From: Chloroflexi bacterium TSY
Lineage (GTDB): Bacteria > Chloroflexota > Anaerolineae > Caldilineales > Caldilineaceae
Direction of reading: 5' to 3'
Assembly: GCA_019217005.1 (NCBI GenBank)
Contig: JAHBNG010000076.1
Location: forward strand, 5,867 to 69,866
Length of the DNA stretch: 64,000 nt
Part shown: one piece after another, positions 38,455-48,063 of the stretch
Layout: each line of letters begins with the position of its first letter
How positions within the stretch are numbered: the first letter of the stretch is position 1
Position numbers and translations under genes: made by a program
The notes under the pieces: generated by a model
Seen by the model: only the letters and a program-made list of their open reading frames with translations
What the model was told of the DNA's origin: nothing
Database searches by the model: none

Positions 38455-39264
38455 TTATGATAACCCCATCGCAACCAAATTATCGTAACTAATCTTGAGG
38501 CTCTCAAAAGGATTGCGTTGACAAATATCTTGCTCAATTGCGTACCACTCCACATTTGCCTCAAGACACGCATCAAGGATGCCGGACCAATTGAGATTTC
38601 CTTCGCCAACTTCTGCCATTATCTGACGCCCCAAAAACGGATGCTCTTCCATCGAAACAATCATGTCCTTGAGATGAATAACGGGCATGCGATTCTTCAT
38701 GCGTCGAATCCAGTCACTTGGATCACCTCCGCCATGCTGCACCCAGTAAGTGTCAATTTCTGCTTGTAGAAATCGCGGATCGCTCTCATCGTAGATGATC
38801 TCTAATGCCGTTCGACTGCTGGCTCCATTTTCACTATGTGGAAAGCGGACGAATTCGAAACTGTGGTTGTGATAGCTAAAGGTGAGTCCTGCGTTGTGGA
38901 GCTTTTCGCCGACGGTTGAAGCTTCTTGAGCGAAACGTTTATATCCATCTGCACCATCTTCGCGATATTCTTGTGGTAGACTACCGATGGCTACGTGTTG
39001 ACAGTCCCATAATTTGTGTTGCTCAATCACAGAATCTAATTCATTCCACAATTGATCATAGGGAATGTGGGTGTTGCAAATCGTCAGATTCAAATCATCT
39101 GCAATGCGTTTAACATCTTCGTGTGGTATGGGACCAATAGCTGAAACTTGCACAGCAGTGTAGCCTATGTCACTCACCTTTTGCATGCTGGATTTGAATC
39201 CTTCAAACGTTTTGGTAAATTCGCGTACGGTGTAGAGTTGAGCTGCTAATTTTGGTTGCGCCAC
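38455..39264 (-). CDS. Sugar phosphate isomerase/epimerase family protein (xylose isomerase-like TIM barrel)
   Basis: 269 residues from a GTG preceded by CAGGAG. The barrel motifs AAQLYTVREF at the start, YTAVQVSAIG, FSYHNHSFEF (metal-binding His region), FLQAEIDTYWVQHGG, PVIHLKDM and VGEGNLNWSGIL, EWYAIEQD follow the AP-endonuclease-family-2 sugar isomerase pattern of the IolE/IolI type. Metal ligands Glu, Asp, His and Glu appear complete. It overlaps the 3' end of a small membrane protein gene by about 60 bp. Substrate not determinable. Confidence 0.9.
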   Translation of the reverse strand: MAQPKLAAQLYTVREFTKTFEGFKSSMQKVSDIGYTAVQVSAIGPIPHEDVKRIADDLNLTICNTHIPYDQLWNELDSVIEQHKLWDCQHVAIGSLPQEYREDGADGYKRFAQEASTVGEKLHNAGLTFSYHNHSFEFVRFPHSENGASSRTALEIIYDESDPRFLQAEIDTYWVQHGGGDPSDWIRRMKNRMPVIHLKDMIVSMEEHPFLGRQIMAEVGEGNLNWSGILDACLEANVEWYAIEQDICQRNPFESLKISYDNLVAMGLS

Positions 39265-39481
39265 GATGTGCTCCTGATTGAGTGCTTCCAGATCGATTTT
39301 GGTATTTTTTTACTTCCACAATTTGCAGCTCTGATGGAATGATCATTCGTCTGTCGTCAGGGGAAACGGGTTGAGACAACGGGCGATATCTGCTCAGATT
39401 AGACATCCGACAAGCTGCGCAAATCAATAGTAAGGCAAAGACATTCAAAACGACAAAAATGATTACAACAAAGCTGAACAT
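39203..39481 (-). CDS. Small single-span membrane protein
   Basis: 92 residues; a CAGGAG site lies 9 nt before the ATG. Residues 1-24 form one hydrophobic span (MFSFVVIIFVVLNVFALLLI), followed by a Cys pair and a polar, basic tail (RYRPLSQPVSPDDRRMIIPS). No family recognised. It overlaps the isomerase gene, so the two are probably co-transcribed. Confidence 0.55.
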   Translation of the reverse strand: MFSFVVIIFVVLNVFALLLICAACRMSNLSRYRPLSQPVSPDDRRMIIPSELQIVEVKKYQNRSGSTQSGAHRGATKISSSTLHRTRIYQNV

Positions 39482-39808
39482 ATCGCGGGGCTCCTGCGTA
39501 CTCTATTATTGGGAAGATGAAACTGGGGCACATATGCAAGTCGAGTGAATCCATTCATGAGCGCTTGAGGGAAGCAAACCAGCAAACGCTCTGCCTGTTG
39601 TTTCCAGAAGAATGGTGCCCTCCGTTTCTTATAGCCACATCTTTTAAACTTCGGACAATTGTCCCTCGAAAAAAAAATTACTCCGATTGTTCGAAGTCTA
39701 AGTGGCATCACTATCAGAACCGGACAAAACTTTTCTGGATAGAGATGTTCACTCTACACTAGTTGCGACGTACACAAGAGCCAAATAGTTACGGATAGCT
39801 GGCAAAAT
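39482..39808. other. Noncoding gap
   Basis: No supported gene. Short frames on both strands lack family features. ACAAAACTTTTCTGG at 39723 resembles the arm of the hairpin at 63795-63808. Confidence 0.4.
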
Positions 39809-41167
39809 CTATCGATAATTATTCAGATATTCATTCCACCCAGTTTCAAATTCCTGGCGGGAGATCTGATAAAGGCTTGGGATCAAATCATCCCATGATT
39901 GATGGGTAGACAGTCCTTCAAGAAGTGCTGGAAGACGATTTCGGCCGTATTGTTCAGTGGCATATTGGACCATACTCTCGCCTTTTTTTAGGTGCCAGTA
40001 CCATTCACGCTGTTCATCCGCTGTATTTCGGACATACGCAATCTCATCAAGCATGAGTGGGTTCTGCAACGTAAGACGGTATTGAAAGACTGCCTCCGCA
40101 TCCTCAGACCAGACTGGTGCATGATGTCCCACTTCTAACATGAGCCAGCTATGAACCCCAGCATGGAGTGTCCGCCAGAGTGGTTTGCGCCAGTAACCAT
40201 AGGGTTGGCGAACATCATCCAAAACACGAGACGCAAAGCGCGACACCAACGAGTCGACAATGACCGTTTGATTAGATATCTCTTTGGGGATTGATAACAT
40301 GAGGGGAGATGAGATCAAGATCCAATCACCAGCGAATGATTCACCATGTAGGGCTCGCGGCACAAACTCCAGCATTAAGCGTCTTGTGGTCGAAGGTTGT
40401 TCCAACCCAACAGCTTGATGCATTGCCAAAAAAATCTCTTCCATTTCCGCCGCTAGCGGCGTCACGAGTCTGGCATCATGTGCGTAAAACCGGAAGCGTA
40501 AATGAGGCGTTTGAATCTCCTGCAACGGCCCCCAAAAAGCATTGGGTGGCAACGTGCGGAGCCATCTCTCTCCGTCTCGTCGATAAAAACGCACTTCTCG
40601 ATAGATTTTTGCGCCTACAGGAGAAAGATTGGAAAAGCGAGATGGATGATTTTGTTCATGATATTGAATCAGGGTGTCAACAAGTGCAATATCACCGATG
40701 ACATTGATCTCTTGAAGCTCGATGGTTGGCGGTGCCACATCATGATCCAGTCGATAGACCCACTCTTTGGCGGTATCGATACGCCATTCGCTATCGGCTT
40801 CTTTATCGAGCAAATTCACAAAAAACTGTCGGTCAGTGCGGAGCCAAGCCTCGTGTTCCAGATCGTGGGCACGCTGAATGCCGGCATGACTTCGACTCCG
40901 TTCTCGCTCTGCGAGTGGAAAAAGTCCACTCGTCGCAATCACGATCATTGCAAGCATGATCGTAACGAACCGTGTTGTCACAATTGCAGCTCGCTTTTGA
41001 AGCTGTAAAAACTTTTTCTGCCGCTTCACGCCCAGACGCGTTGAATGTTCAGCCGAGGTTGGTAGTTGAACAATGTCTAAATAACGTTCTTCTCCAATCA
41101 CCCATTCCAGTGTAACATGGGTTCCAAACATAGCGGTCTTCCCATTAATTTCCCAAAGAATCCTCAC
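39809..41167 (-). CDS. Membrane-anchored protein with peptidase-MA-like C-terminal region
   Basis: 452 residues. A cytoplasmic N-terminus of about 65 residues is followed by one membrane span (FVTIMLAMIVIATSGLFPL). The long exported part ends with WRTLHAGVHSWLMLEVGHHA and the helix-rich YATEQYGRNRLPALLEGLST, then FETGWNEYL, which recalls gluzincin peptidase-MA proteins, but no HExxH is present, so it is probably not a protease. The start is taken at 41167; internal methionines near the membrane span are alternatives. Function unknown. Confidence 0.6.
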   Translation of the reverse strand: MRILWEINGKTAMFGTHVTLEWVIGEERYLDIVQLPTSAEHSTRLGVKRQKKFLQLQKRAAIVTTRFVTIMLAMIVIATSGLFPLAERERSRSHAGIQRAHDLEHEAWLRTDRQFFVNLLDKEADSEWRIDTAKEWVYRLDHDVAPPTIELQEINVIGDIALVDTLIQYHEQNHPSRFSNLSPVGAKIYREVRFYRRDGERWLRTLPPNAFWGPLQEIQTPHLRFRFYAHDARLVTPLAAEMEEIFLAMHQAVGLEQPSTTRRLMLEFVPRALHGESFAGDWILISSPLMLSIPKEISNQTVIVDSLVSRFASRVLDDVRQPYGYWRKPLWRTLHAGVHSWLMLEVGHHAPVWSEDAEAVFQYRLTLQNPLMLDEIAYVRNTADEQREWYWHLKKGESMVQYATEQYGRNRLPALLEGLSTHQSWDDLIPSLYQISRQEFETGWNEYLNNYR

Positions 41168-41406
41168 GATTTTATGAGTTTCTCCCCACTATACACGTCT
41201 TTCTCCCTGGACCGAAATGGGCGCCCCCCAGAATTTCTTTTCTAAATCTCGATATTTCGGTATGATTTTCTTCATTGTTTGATGTCCTCTGGTTTTACTT
41301 ATACCATTTTCAGAGTGAAAAGCGACGTGTTTGTCAACCAATCTTCTGGGATGATTGACATGGCGGTTCTCAAGTCGATTTGACTATAGAATAAGAAAGG
41401 GTACTC

Positions 41407-41961
41407 GTGACAAAAATCATTGAATTTAAACCTGATAATTCAGATGCAATACAGCAAGTGGCTCATATCATGGTTGAAAGTTTTCGAGAACCGTCCCCCA
41501 GTTGGATACCCGATATTGAGACAGCCTTAGCGGAGATTCAAGAATCGTTCGAGGAGGGCAAAATCAGCATCATTGCACTTGACGAACAAGATTTGGTGCT
41601 CGGTTGGGTGGGGGCAAACCACAGTTACGCCAAAGTCTGGGAGTTACATCCACTTGTCGTGCGTCTTTCTCATCAAGGACGCGGGATCGGGCGATTGCTT
41701 GTACAAGAATTGGAGAGGCGAGTGCGGGAAAAAGGGGCCGTTACATTAAGGTTGGGCACAGATGATTTGGTGGGTACAACTTCACTCTACGGGATTGACC
41801 TCTACCCGAATGTCTGGGAGCACATGGCCCATATCCAGAATATTGGAGACCATGCTTTCGGATTCTATCAGAAGATCGGCTTCACGATTATCGGCATCGT
41901 GCCTGACGCCAACGGGTTCGGCAAGCCAGATATTCTGATGGCGAAACGTCTGGGTGATTAG
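41407..41961 (+). CDS. GNAT acetyltransferase, aminoglycoside 6'-N-acetyltransferase-like
   Basis: 184 residues, GTG start. The acetyl-CoA motif VVRLSHQGRGIGRLLVQELE (about 93-112) is followed by RLGTDDLVGTTSLYGIDLYP, FYQKIGFTIIGIVPDANGFG and KPDILMAKR. The LGTDD, TSLYG and PDANGxGKPDI pieces characterise the AAC(6')-I-like group. It may confer aminoglycoside modification, or the group may act on another amine; sequence alone does not prove resistance. Single gene convergent with the VWA gene. Confidence 0.85.
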   Translation: MTKIIEFKPDNSDAIQQVAHIMVESFREPSPSWIPDIETALAEIQESFEEGKISIIALDEQDLVLGWVGANHSYAKVWELHPLVVRLSHQGRGIGRLLVQELERRVREKGAVTLRLGTDDLVGTTSLYGIDLYPNVWEHMAHIQNIGDHAFGFYQKIGFTIIGIVPDANGFGKPDILMAKRLGD

Positions 41962-41965
41962 ATTC

Positions 41966-43249
41966 TTAGTTGCTCGGGGCCACGACAATTCCTTGGCTCG
42001 CCGCCCACTGGCTGATGTTCTGCCCATTAATGGCCGCACCCATCAGGTCGGGAAAAAGATCGGGTGTGCAAGCAAAGGAGGGTACGCCGATCTCAACCAG
42101 ATCCTGGGCGATTTTGCGATTGAAGCGGGGGGCCCCTTTATCATCCAGCGCGATCAGCACGATGATTTGAACACCATCATCTACAAGCGCGGCGGTGCTT
42201 CGAAGCATGTTCTCCTTGTTGCCGCCTTCGAAGAGGTCGCTGATCAAAACTAGAATGGTCTCTTCTGGGCGGGTTACCAGTTGGCGGCAATAAGTGAGCG
42301 CGCGGTTGATATTCGTACCACCACGTAGCTGTAGACCAAAAATCAAGTCAACTGGATCATTCAACTGCTCCGTCAGGTCAACAACCGCTGTATCGAAGAC
42401 AACCAGACGCGTCTCTAAAGCTGGAACTGAAGCCATGACAGCGCCAAAGAGGCTGGCATAAACGACTGATCTGGCCATTGAACCACTCTGATCGATACAG
42501 AGGATTACATCACGCAGAGATGAGTTTTGCCGTCCATGACCTATTAGCGTTTCAGGAATCACTGTCTGACGAGAAGGCTGGTAATGCTTAAGATTAGCAT
42601 GAATCGTGCGTAACCAATTGATCTCCCTTTGACGACGCGGATTACGTGTGTGGAGCGCACGATTAAGGCTGCCGCTAATGGCCTGACGCAGTGGATATTC
42701 TAACTGTTCAATCAACTCTTTCACCACCTTACGCACCACTTCACGCGCCGTTTCCCTTGTTTTGGTTGGAAGCATACGGCTCAATGGAACAAGCTGGGTA
42801 ACCAGCTCCAGGTTTGGCTCAATGGTTTCGACTAGCTCAGGGTCTTGGATAAGTTTGCGCAGACTGACGCGCTTGAGTACGTCCTGCTGTAACATCTCGG
42901 CAACCGATGTGGGAAAGTAGGTGTGGATGTTGCCGAGCCAGCGCGCGATGTCTGGGTTTGAGCCACCAAAACCACCTTCATCACCGTCACCATAGAGTGC
43001 ATCGAGCGTCTCATCAATCGCCTGATCCTCTTCAGACAATCCCGTCTGCTCAGATGCTTGATTCTCATCACCCTCGTTCTCAGCCGAATGGTTTTCGCCT
43101 CCATCCTCTGAATCTACACCATCGCACCCCTCTTGCTGACTGCTATTCTTACCTAAGATCAAGCGCCAACGTCGCTCACGTTCCTGGCTAGGAGTTCGGA
43201 TCGGGGGAGTCAGTTGATTGTCGTTCATTTTGTTCGCTCGTTTAGTCAT
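41966..43249 (-). CDS. VWA-domain protein of the MoxR operon
   Basis: 427 residues. An acidic, low-complexity N-terminus (about 1-90) leads to a helical region and a von Willebrand A domain with a complete metal site: LCIDQSGSM (DxSxS, about 250), LRGGTNIN (Thr) and LISDLFEGG (Asp). The C-terminus is TPDLFPDLMGAAINGQNISQ. VWA proteins of this CoxE/MadC-like type act as partners of MoxR ATPases. It is the last gene of the minus-strand operon 51334-41966, separated from DUF5682 by the oppositely oriented Uma2 gene. MNDNQ near residue 8 is an alternative start. Confidence 0.9.
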   Translation of the reverse strand: MTKRANKMNDNQLTPPIRTPSQERERRWRLILGKNSSQQEGCDGVDSEDGGENHSAENEGDENQASEQTGLSEEDQAIDETLDALYGDGDEGGFGGSNPDIARWLGNIHTYFPTSVAEMLQQDVLKRVSLRKLIQDPELVETIEPNLELVTQLVPLSRMLPTKTRETAREVVRKVVKELIEQLEYPLRQAISGSLNRALHTRNPRRQREINWLRTIHANLKHYQPSRQTVIPETLIGHGRQNSSLRDVILCIDQSGSMARSVVYASLFGAVMASVPALETRLVVFDTAVVDLTEQLNDPVDLIFGLQLRGGTNINRALTYCRQLVTRPEETILVLISDLFEGGNKENMLRSTAALVDDGVQIIVLIALDDKGAPRFNRKIAQDLVEIGVPSFACTPDLFPDLMGAAINGQNISQWAASQGIVVAPSN

Positions 43250-43444
43250 TCCATCATCTTCGTGGTAGTTCTATTGAAGAAGAGACATGTTTAGCAGATA
43301 GATCAACTACAGACTTTGGCTATCTTAGCATAATAGGTGACAGATAGCCTACACTCCGTTATAATAAGAAGACTTAATTGTCAGATCCATCGGGAACAGA
43401 GCCGCTTTGACTATCTGACAGACTCGAAATGAGGATGAACAAAC

Positions 43445-44335
43445 ATGTCAGCAACATCTCCTTCTCTGACAAAGATTGTCGCGAAAGCCGATACGCCTCA
43501 GGCGAGACGCGTGACGGTCAACGGGACGGAGCAACTCATGCGACCTGACGCACCGGATGATGGTCGCTACGTCTCCAAAGAAGTCTACTGGACAAAGTTC
43601 TATGAGCACCGTAACCCCAGCTATGAATGGAACAACGGTATTTTGGAGGCCAAACCCTTGCCCAACAAAGTTGAATTTAAACTCTATCATTGGTTTCTTC
43701 TTCTCTTGGAGCGATTTTTAGCATCAAATCCCCTAGCTGATCTTATGGGATTAGAGACAGGCTTTCACATGATTGTACCGGATCCAGAAAACCCGAATGA
43801 AATGAAGGAGACCGTGCGTAAACCCGATATTGCCGTCATTCGCCACGACAACGTAGTTGTATGGGATGACGATGAGCGTTCATACAAAGGGGTCTGCGAT
43901 CTCTGTGTGGGGTCGCTGTCCGATTCTACAAAAGATGATGTGGAGCGTGATGCAGTAACAAAGAAATTCGAATACGAGTTTGCTGGCGTGCAAGAGTATT
44001 ATATTCTTGATCCCAACAAAGAGCATATGCACTTCTATCGTCGCAATCAACACAATTCTTACGATGAGATCTTGCCCGACGCCAATGGAGTGATTCGTTC
44101 AGCCGTTCTACCGGGATTCCAATTTCGCCTCAAAGATCTCATCGAAAGACCTGATCTGGAAATATTGGCGTTGGAAGAAATCTATCGCGGCTACCTACTC
44201 CCCAAATATCAGGCGGCAGAGGCTCGGGCAGAAGAGGAGCATCGTCGGGCAGAAGAGGAACGTCAACGCTCAGCCCGATATGCAGCCAAGCTGCGCGAAC
44301 TTGGTGTTGAAGTTGATGATGACCTCTCACCCTAG
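43445..44335 (+). CDS. Uma2-family PD-(D/E)XK endonuclease-like protein
   Basis: 296 residues; GAGGATG precedes the ATG. Conserved PDDGRYVSKEVYW and YEWNNGILEAKP lead to the nuclease-fold core: VRKPDIAVIRHD (Asp), SLSDSTKDDVERDAVTKKFE, and GVQEYYILDP (Glu). A coiled tail with EARAEEEHRRAEEERQRSAR follows. Uma2 proteins are abundant in Chloroflexi and cyanobacteria and are of unclear role. It sits between the DUF5682 and VWA genes on the opposite strand and overlaps the DUF5682 stop by 9 bp, so it was probably inserted into the operon. It could downregulate the VWA gene by antisense transcription. Confidence 0.88.
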   Translation: MSATSPSLTKIVAKADTPQARRVTVNGTEQLMRPDAPDDGRYVSKEVYWTKFYEHRNPSYEWNNGILEAKPLPNKVEFKLYHWFLLLLERFLASNPLADLMGLETGFHMIVPDPENPNEMKETVRKPDIAVIRHDNVVVWDDDERSYKGVCDLCVGSLSDSTKDDVERDAVTKKFEYEFAGVQEYYILDPNKEHMHFYRRNQHNSYDEILPDANGVIRSAVLPGFQFRLKDLIERPDLEILALEEIYRGYLLPKYQAAEARAEEEHRRAEEERQRSARYAAKLRELGVEVDDDLSP

Positions 44336-46771
44336 CAACTTCTCCAATATCAGTAACATGTTTTTTGCCCGTTCATGATCAAATGCTGCGGAGATCGTGG
44401 GCACTTGAGGCTGACTTTGTCCAAAACGGACACGTTCGTCAAGCTGTTGACGGACTTGTTCGCTAAAGCTGGCAAAGACGCGACGCAACATGGGCAACAC
44501 ATGCAGGAAATCCTCTGCTGGCACCTGCACCACCCACTCATCAATCAATCGCCAGAGCGTCCGATCGTGTAGTAGTATGAGGCCGCTTCCCCTCAAAAAC
44601 CCTTCCAACCAGAAAGCAGCATATTGAAATTGGGCCGTTCCCTCCGGATTTTTTCCCTGTTGGCTCCAAACCGGCACCGATAGAACACGTGTCAGACGCA
44701 GCATTGCCTGCTCGCTGGTAAGTCTTGACCCATCAACCAGAAGGCGGAAAGCGCGCCCAGCCAGCAAGCCGTGGGTCTGTTCCCGTTCCGCTAGTAATTC
44801 TAATACTTCGATCCACATCTCACTTTGCGCGCGATTTTGTAGCGTTGTCACCACACCGTGAACGGTCATGAGCCGGTCAAACATATCGGCTGCCGCATCG
44901 TCGTTCATGGCGGAACAGGTAGTGGGCAAGCCAATGCAGATGCGTGTCAATAGACTATCAACTACCTCCTGGATCGCGCCTTTGTCCATTTGACGCACGC
45001 TACCATAACGCAAAACACGTGCCAGCGGTGGCAAAGCCTCCATCATATGCGGAATATCGCTGCTGAGGGCTGCTGTCTCTTCAATCCGCTGCATGAGATA
45101 GCCGATGACGTTGGGTAGATCGGCTAGAATAATCTGGTCCAATAAGAGAGTTAATGTGGCTAAATCTGTGGCGCTATCAGCTTTATGCTGGGCAGAGTGC
45201 ATAGCCGCATCGCGTACCGTATTGCCCCAGACATTGGCTTCGATGACGCGTAGAGAATAATCGGGTAGCCACTGCAAGCGCCAAACCTCACGATAGGTAC
45301 CACTTTTGCCGCGCACCGGCATGGGGTTTCCCCAAGGAATATTGAGCAACTTTAGTCGATGCAATAGATGACTTCGCTCCAAATGCATTTCATTGCGCAG
45401 ATCCAAGCTCAGAACGCTCTTCTCTGGTTCTGGTCGCAACCGTAGCTTGCGCTGAAGCTGGTAGAGATCGCGCTGAAGCGGCACCATGGGTGTGTCTGGC
45501 GGCACCGCCCCCATCCGCTCACCAACAATCAATTTTCGTTGAATCAAACGCAGAATCGTTGAATCGCCAAAACAGATGACGGCTTGGGTTGCTTCGTTCA
45601 ATTCCAGCAGTCCAGGAAACGGCAAATCGCGCAGCGCGGCCAATGCCTCAGCCAAACGCACAGTTTCGATCAGGTGAGCGGCTGATGCATGAACCGACGC
45701 TGAATCGGCTTGCTGATCTCGCAATAGGTTCGCCACTTTTGTGAGCCAATGGATGCTGATATTGGTTGGAGTCGCTTGTTGTTGATTCATTTCCCATAGA
45801 TGGTGATACCATCCAGGAGAGGAGATACCAGCCCCGTAGCCGGTAAAGTAGGACATGCGACTATAGGTCCAAGGAACCCATGCGCCTTCAACATCGATCT
45901 GGGGCAAATCGTGCAGCAGGTCAGCATCTGCTATCCCAAGTGCGTCGGTGTCTGTCATGATCTCGTCCGCGCCTTCTGACCGCTTGCCCTCCACATTCAA
46001 TAACGCTGGAGCATGCCACGCGCCACAGACAACGGCAATGCGTTGATACCCCTCGCAATATGCTTTGCGAATGCACTGACGCATGTAGGCTTCCCGCTGT
46101 TCTGCCAGTGGATTCTCTGGCAACGAATTCTCTGGTGGCGGAATTTCTGCGTCGGTGGCTGGTTTTTGAGTTGCTTTGATATCTGGCTCTTGGGTTGATT
46201 CACCCTCAAGAGCGTCGGTCCGTGGGATGACATGGGGGGTGACTGTTGATCTAAATGTTTTTCCATCTGTGCGCAATGCTTGCATCATCTTGAGGATAGC
46301 ATCGAAAATGCCGGCGCGATCGAGTCGTTGTTCTATCAGTTGATTCCACCACTGCTCATAATCTTGAAAACCGGTTGCCTCTGCCAGCAAGCGAAAGATT
46401 TCCGTATCCGGTGCAGTAACCTTGTGAGGTGACGCCAGCATGACGCCTTGAGGCAAATCAAAAAAGCAGGCGGGAATCCCTCTCTTCAGCGCATGGCGAA
46501 TCGCTTGCAGCTCTGGTGAAAAGATGGCGAAGGGGAAATAGGAAGCCCGTTTGGGTTTATCCGGATCGTAGAGGATGAGAGCAACCGGTGGCTCCATCTG
46601 CTCATCCCCTAGCCAAGGAATCAACTCCGTTGCATCAGCCGGACCTTCGACCAGCACAATATCGGGTTGTAACTCATCCAGTGCTTCCACCAAACTATAA
46701 GCCGAGCCCGGCCCATGATGGCGTACACCGAAGACTGTATGACGTGAGGATCGACTGTTCACAATGCTCAT
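44327..46771 (-). CDS. DUF5682 family protein of the MoxR operon
   Basis: 815 residues from the ATG at 46771, which overlaps the MoxR stop in an ATGA arrangement and begins MSIVNSRSSRHTVFGVRHHG; the frame is open further upstream but overlaps the ATPase. FGVRHHGPGSAYSLVEALDE, then VLVEGPADA and IAVVCGAWHAPAL are the signature regions, related to the EreA/ChaN/TraB-like fold with conserved His and Glu. A Pro/Glu-rich linker (about residues 205-240) is followed by a long helical C-terminal part. Found in conserved clusters with MoxR, VWA, DUF5691 and SWIM genes; biochemical role unknown. Confidence 0.88.
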   Translation of the reverse strand: MSIVNSRSSRHTVFGVRHHGPGSAYSLVEALDELQPDIVLVEGPADATELIPWLGDEQMEPPVALILYDPDKPKRASYFPFAIFSPELQAIRHALKRGIPACFFDLPQGVMLASPHKVTAPDTEIFRLLAEATGFQDYEQWWNQLIEQRLDRAGIFDAILKMMQALRTDGKTFRSTVTPHVIPRTDALEGESTQEPDIKATQKPATDAEIPPPENSLPENPLAEQREAYMRQCIRKAYCEGYQRIAVVCGAWHAPALLNVEGKRSEGADEIMTDTDALGIADADLLHDLPQIDVEGAWVPWTYSRMSYFTGYGAGISSPGWYHHLWEMNQQQATPTNISIHWLTKVANLLRDQQADSASVHASAAHLIETVRLAEALAALRDLPFPGLLELNEATQAVICFGDSTILRLIQRKLIVGERMGAVPPDTPMVPLQRDLYQLQRKLRLRPEPEKSVLSLDLRNEMHLERSHLLHRLKLLNIPWGNPMPVRGKSGTYREVWRLQWLPDYSLRVIEANVWGNTVRDAAMHSAQHKADSATDLATLTLLLDQIILADLPNVIGYLMQRIEETAALSSDIPHMMEALPPLARVLRYGSVRQMDKGAIQEVVDSLLTRICIGLPTTCSAMNDDAAADMFDRLMTVHGVVTTLQNRAQSEMWIEVLELLAEREQTHGLLAGRAFRLLVDGSRLTSEQAMLRLTRVLSVPVWSQQGKNPEGTAQFQYAAFWLEGFLRGSGLILLHDRTLWRLIDEWVVQVPAEDFLHVLPMLRRVFASFSEQVRQQLDERVRFGQSQPQVPTISAAFDHERAKNMLLILEKLLG

Positions 46772-47853
46772 CCCGTGACCAAGTCTCGACAAGCCCGATA
46801 GAGATCGTCCCATCCGTCCCGTTCTTTGAGAACTGTTTCCAAATATTCGTGCCAAATTGTGGTGTCCTGGATTGGATCCTTGACGATGGCACCGGTTAAG
46901 CTAGCAGCTAGATCGTTCCCGCGCAGAATTCCGTCGCCAAAATGAGCGGCTAATGCTTGTCCGCTGTTGATCACAGAGATCGCTTCGGCGGTGCTGAGGG
47001 TGCTGCTAGGGGACTTCACCTTGGACGACCCATCCTCCGTGATGCCGTGACGCAATTCACGGAAAATCGTAACGACACGCCGAATTTTGGTCATGGCAGG
47101 TGGTTCGGCAGGCAATTCGAGGGCACGGTTCAAGCTTGTCACTCGCTGTTCGACAATGGAGACTTCCTCATCTGCCGAAGCAGGCAACGGAAGAACAACG
47201 GTGTTGAAACGTCGCTTGAGCGCACTAGAGAGATCGTTGACGCCTCGGTCTCGGTCATTGGCCGTGGCGATTACGTTGAAACCTTGTATTGCTTGTACTT
47301 CGCTGTTCAGTTCGGGGATGGGCAACGTCTTTTCAGATAGAATGGTGATCAGCGCGTCTTGTACATCAGCCGGAATGCGCGTCAACTCTTCGACGCGGGT
47401 GATTTGGCCCTTCTGCATCCCAAGCATGACTGGGCTAGCGACCAGCGCATCCTGCGTTGGACCAGAAGCGATTAAGCTGGCATAGTTCCACCCATAGCGG
47501 ATGGCCTCTTCTGCTGTACCCGCCGTCCCTTGGACCAGCAGCGTGGAATCACCCGAAATGGCTGCTGCAAGATGTTCGGAAACCCAGGTTTTGCCTGTGC
47601 CCGGAATGCCCAAGAGCAAGAGAGCCCGGTCGGTGGTGAGGGTGGCGATTGCGATTTCGATTAAGCGAGCGTTGCCAATATATTTGGCCGAAATTTCAAA
47701 GCCATTGTCCAAGGTGCCGCCCAACAGATAGGTTGCGACGGCCCAAGGTGATAGACACCAGTTCGCTGGTCGTGGTCGTGTATCGGCACGTGCCAATTCG
47801 AATAGCTCTTCGGCAAATTGTTGTTCGGCATGTTCGCGTAGAATTGTTGTCAT
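46768..47853 (-). CDS. MoxR-type AAA+ ATPase
   Basis: 361 residues from the ATG at 47853 (MTTILREHAEQQFAEE); the open frame starts earlier without a site. Walker A GIPGTGKTW (about 84), the VLGMQKGQITRVEELTRIPADV region (Walker B part), sensor 1 NVIATAND (about 192) and an arginine-finger-like LKRRFNTVVLP (about 210) are present. MoxR ATPases act as chaperones that remodel partner complexes, commonly with VWA proteins. Its stop overlaps the DUF5682 start, so both are translationally coupled. Confidence 0.93.
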   Translation of the reverse strand: MTTILREHAEQQFAEELFELARADTRPRPANWCLSPWAVATYLLGGTLDNGFEISAKYIGNARLIEIAIATLTTDRALLLLGIPGTGKTWVSEHLAAAISGDSTLLVQGTAGTAEEAIRYGWNYASLIASGPTQDALVASPVMLGMQKGQITRVEELTRIPADVQDALITILSEKTLPIPELNSEVQAIQGFNVIATANDRDRGVNDLSSALKRRFNTVVLPLPASADEEVSIVEQRVTSLNRALELPAEPPAMTKIRRVVTIFRELRHGITEDGSSKVKSPSSTLSTAEAISVINSGQALAAHFGDGILRGNDLAASLTGAIVKDPIQDTTIWHEYLETVLKERDGWDDLYRACRDLVTG

Positions 47854-48063
47854 GTGGAAAACCTTTGAACGTATTGCGTGACACCAATTGATGGTATTGG
47901 TCGCGGTGGATAGGATCGAGCCCTTGCACCGGCTCGGCCAATCGTAGAACAAACAGCTTGTTTGTTCAGCCTCACAAACAAATAAACTACGCCACCTACC
48001 CGAAACGATAACTGACGCTACCTTGCCTCGACCCCAATAGACGTTAGCAGATCCTCTTTTGCC

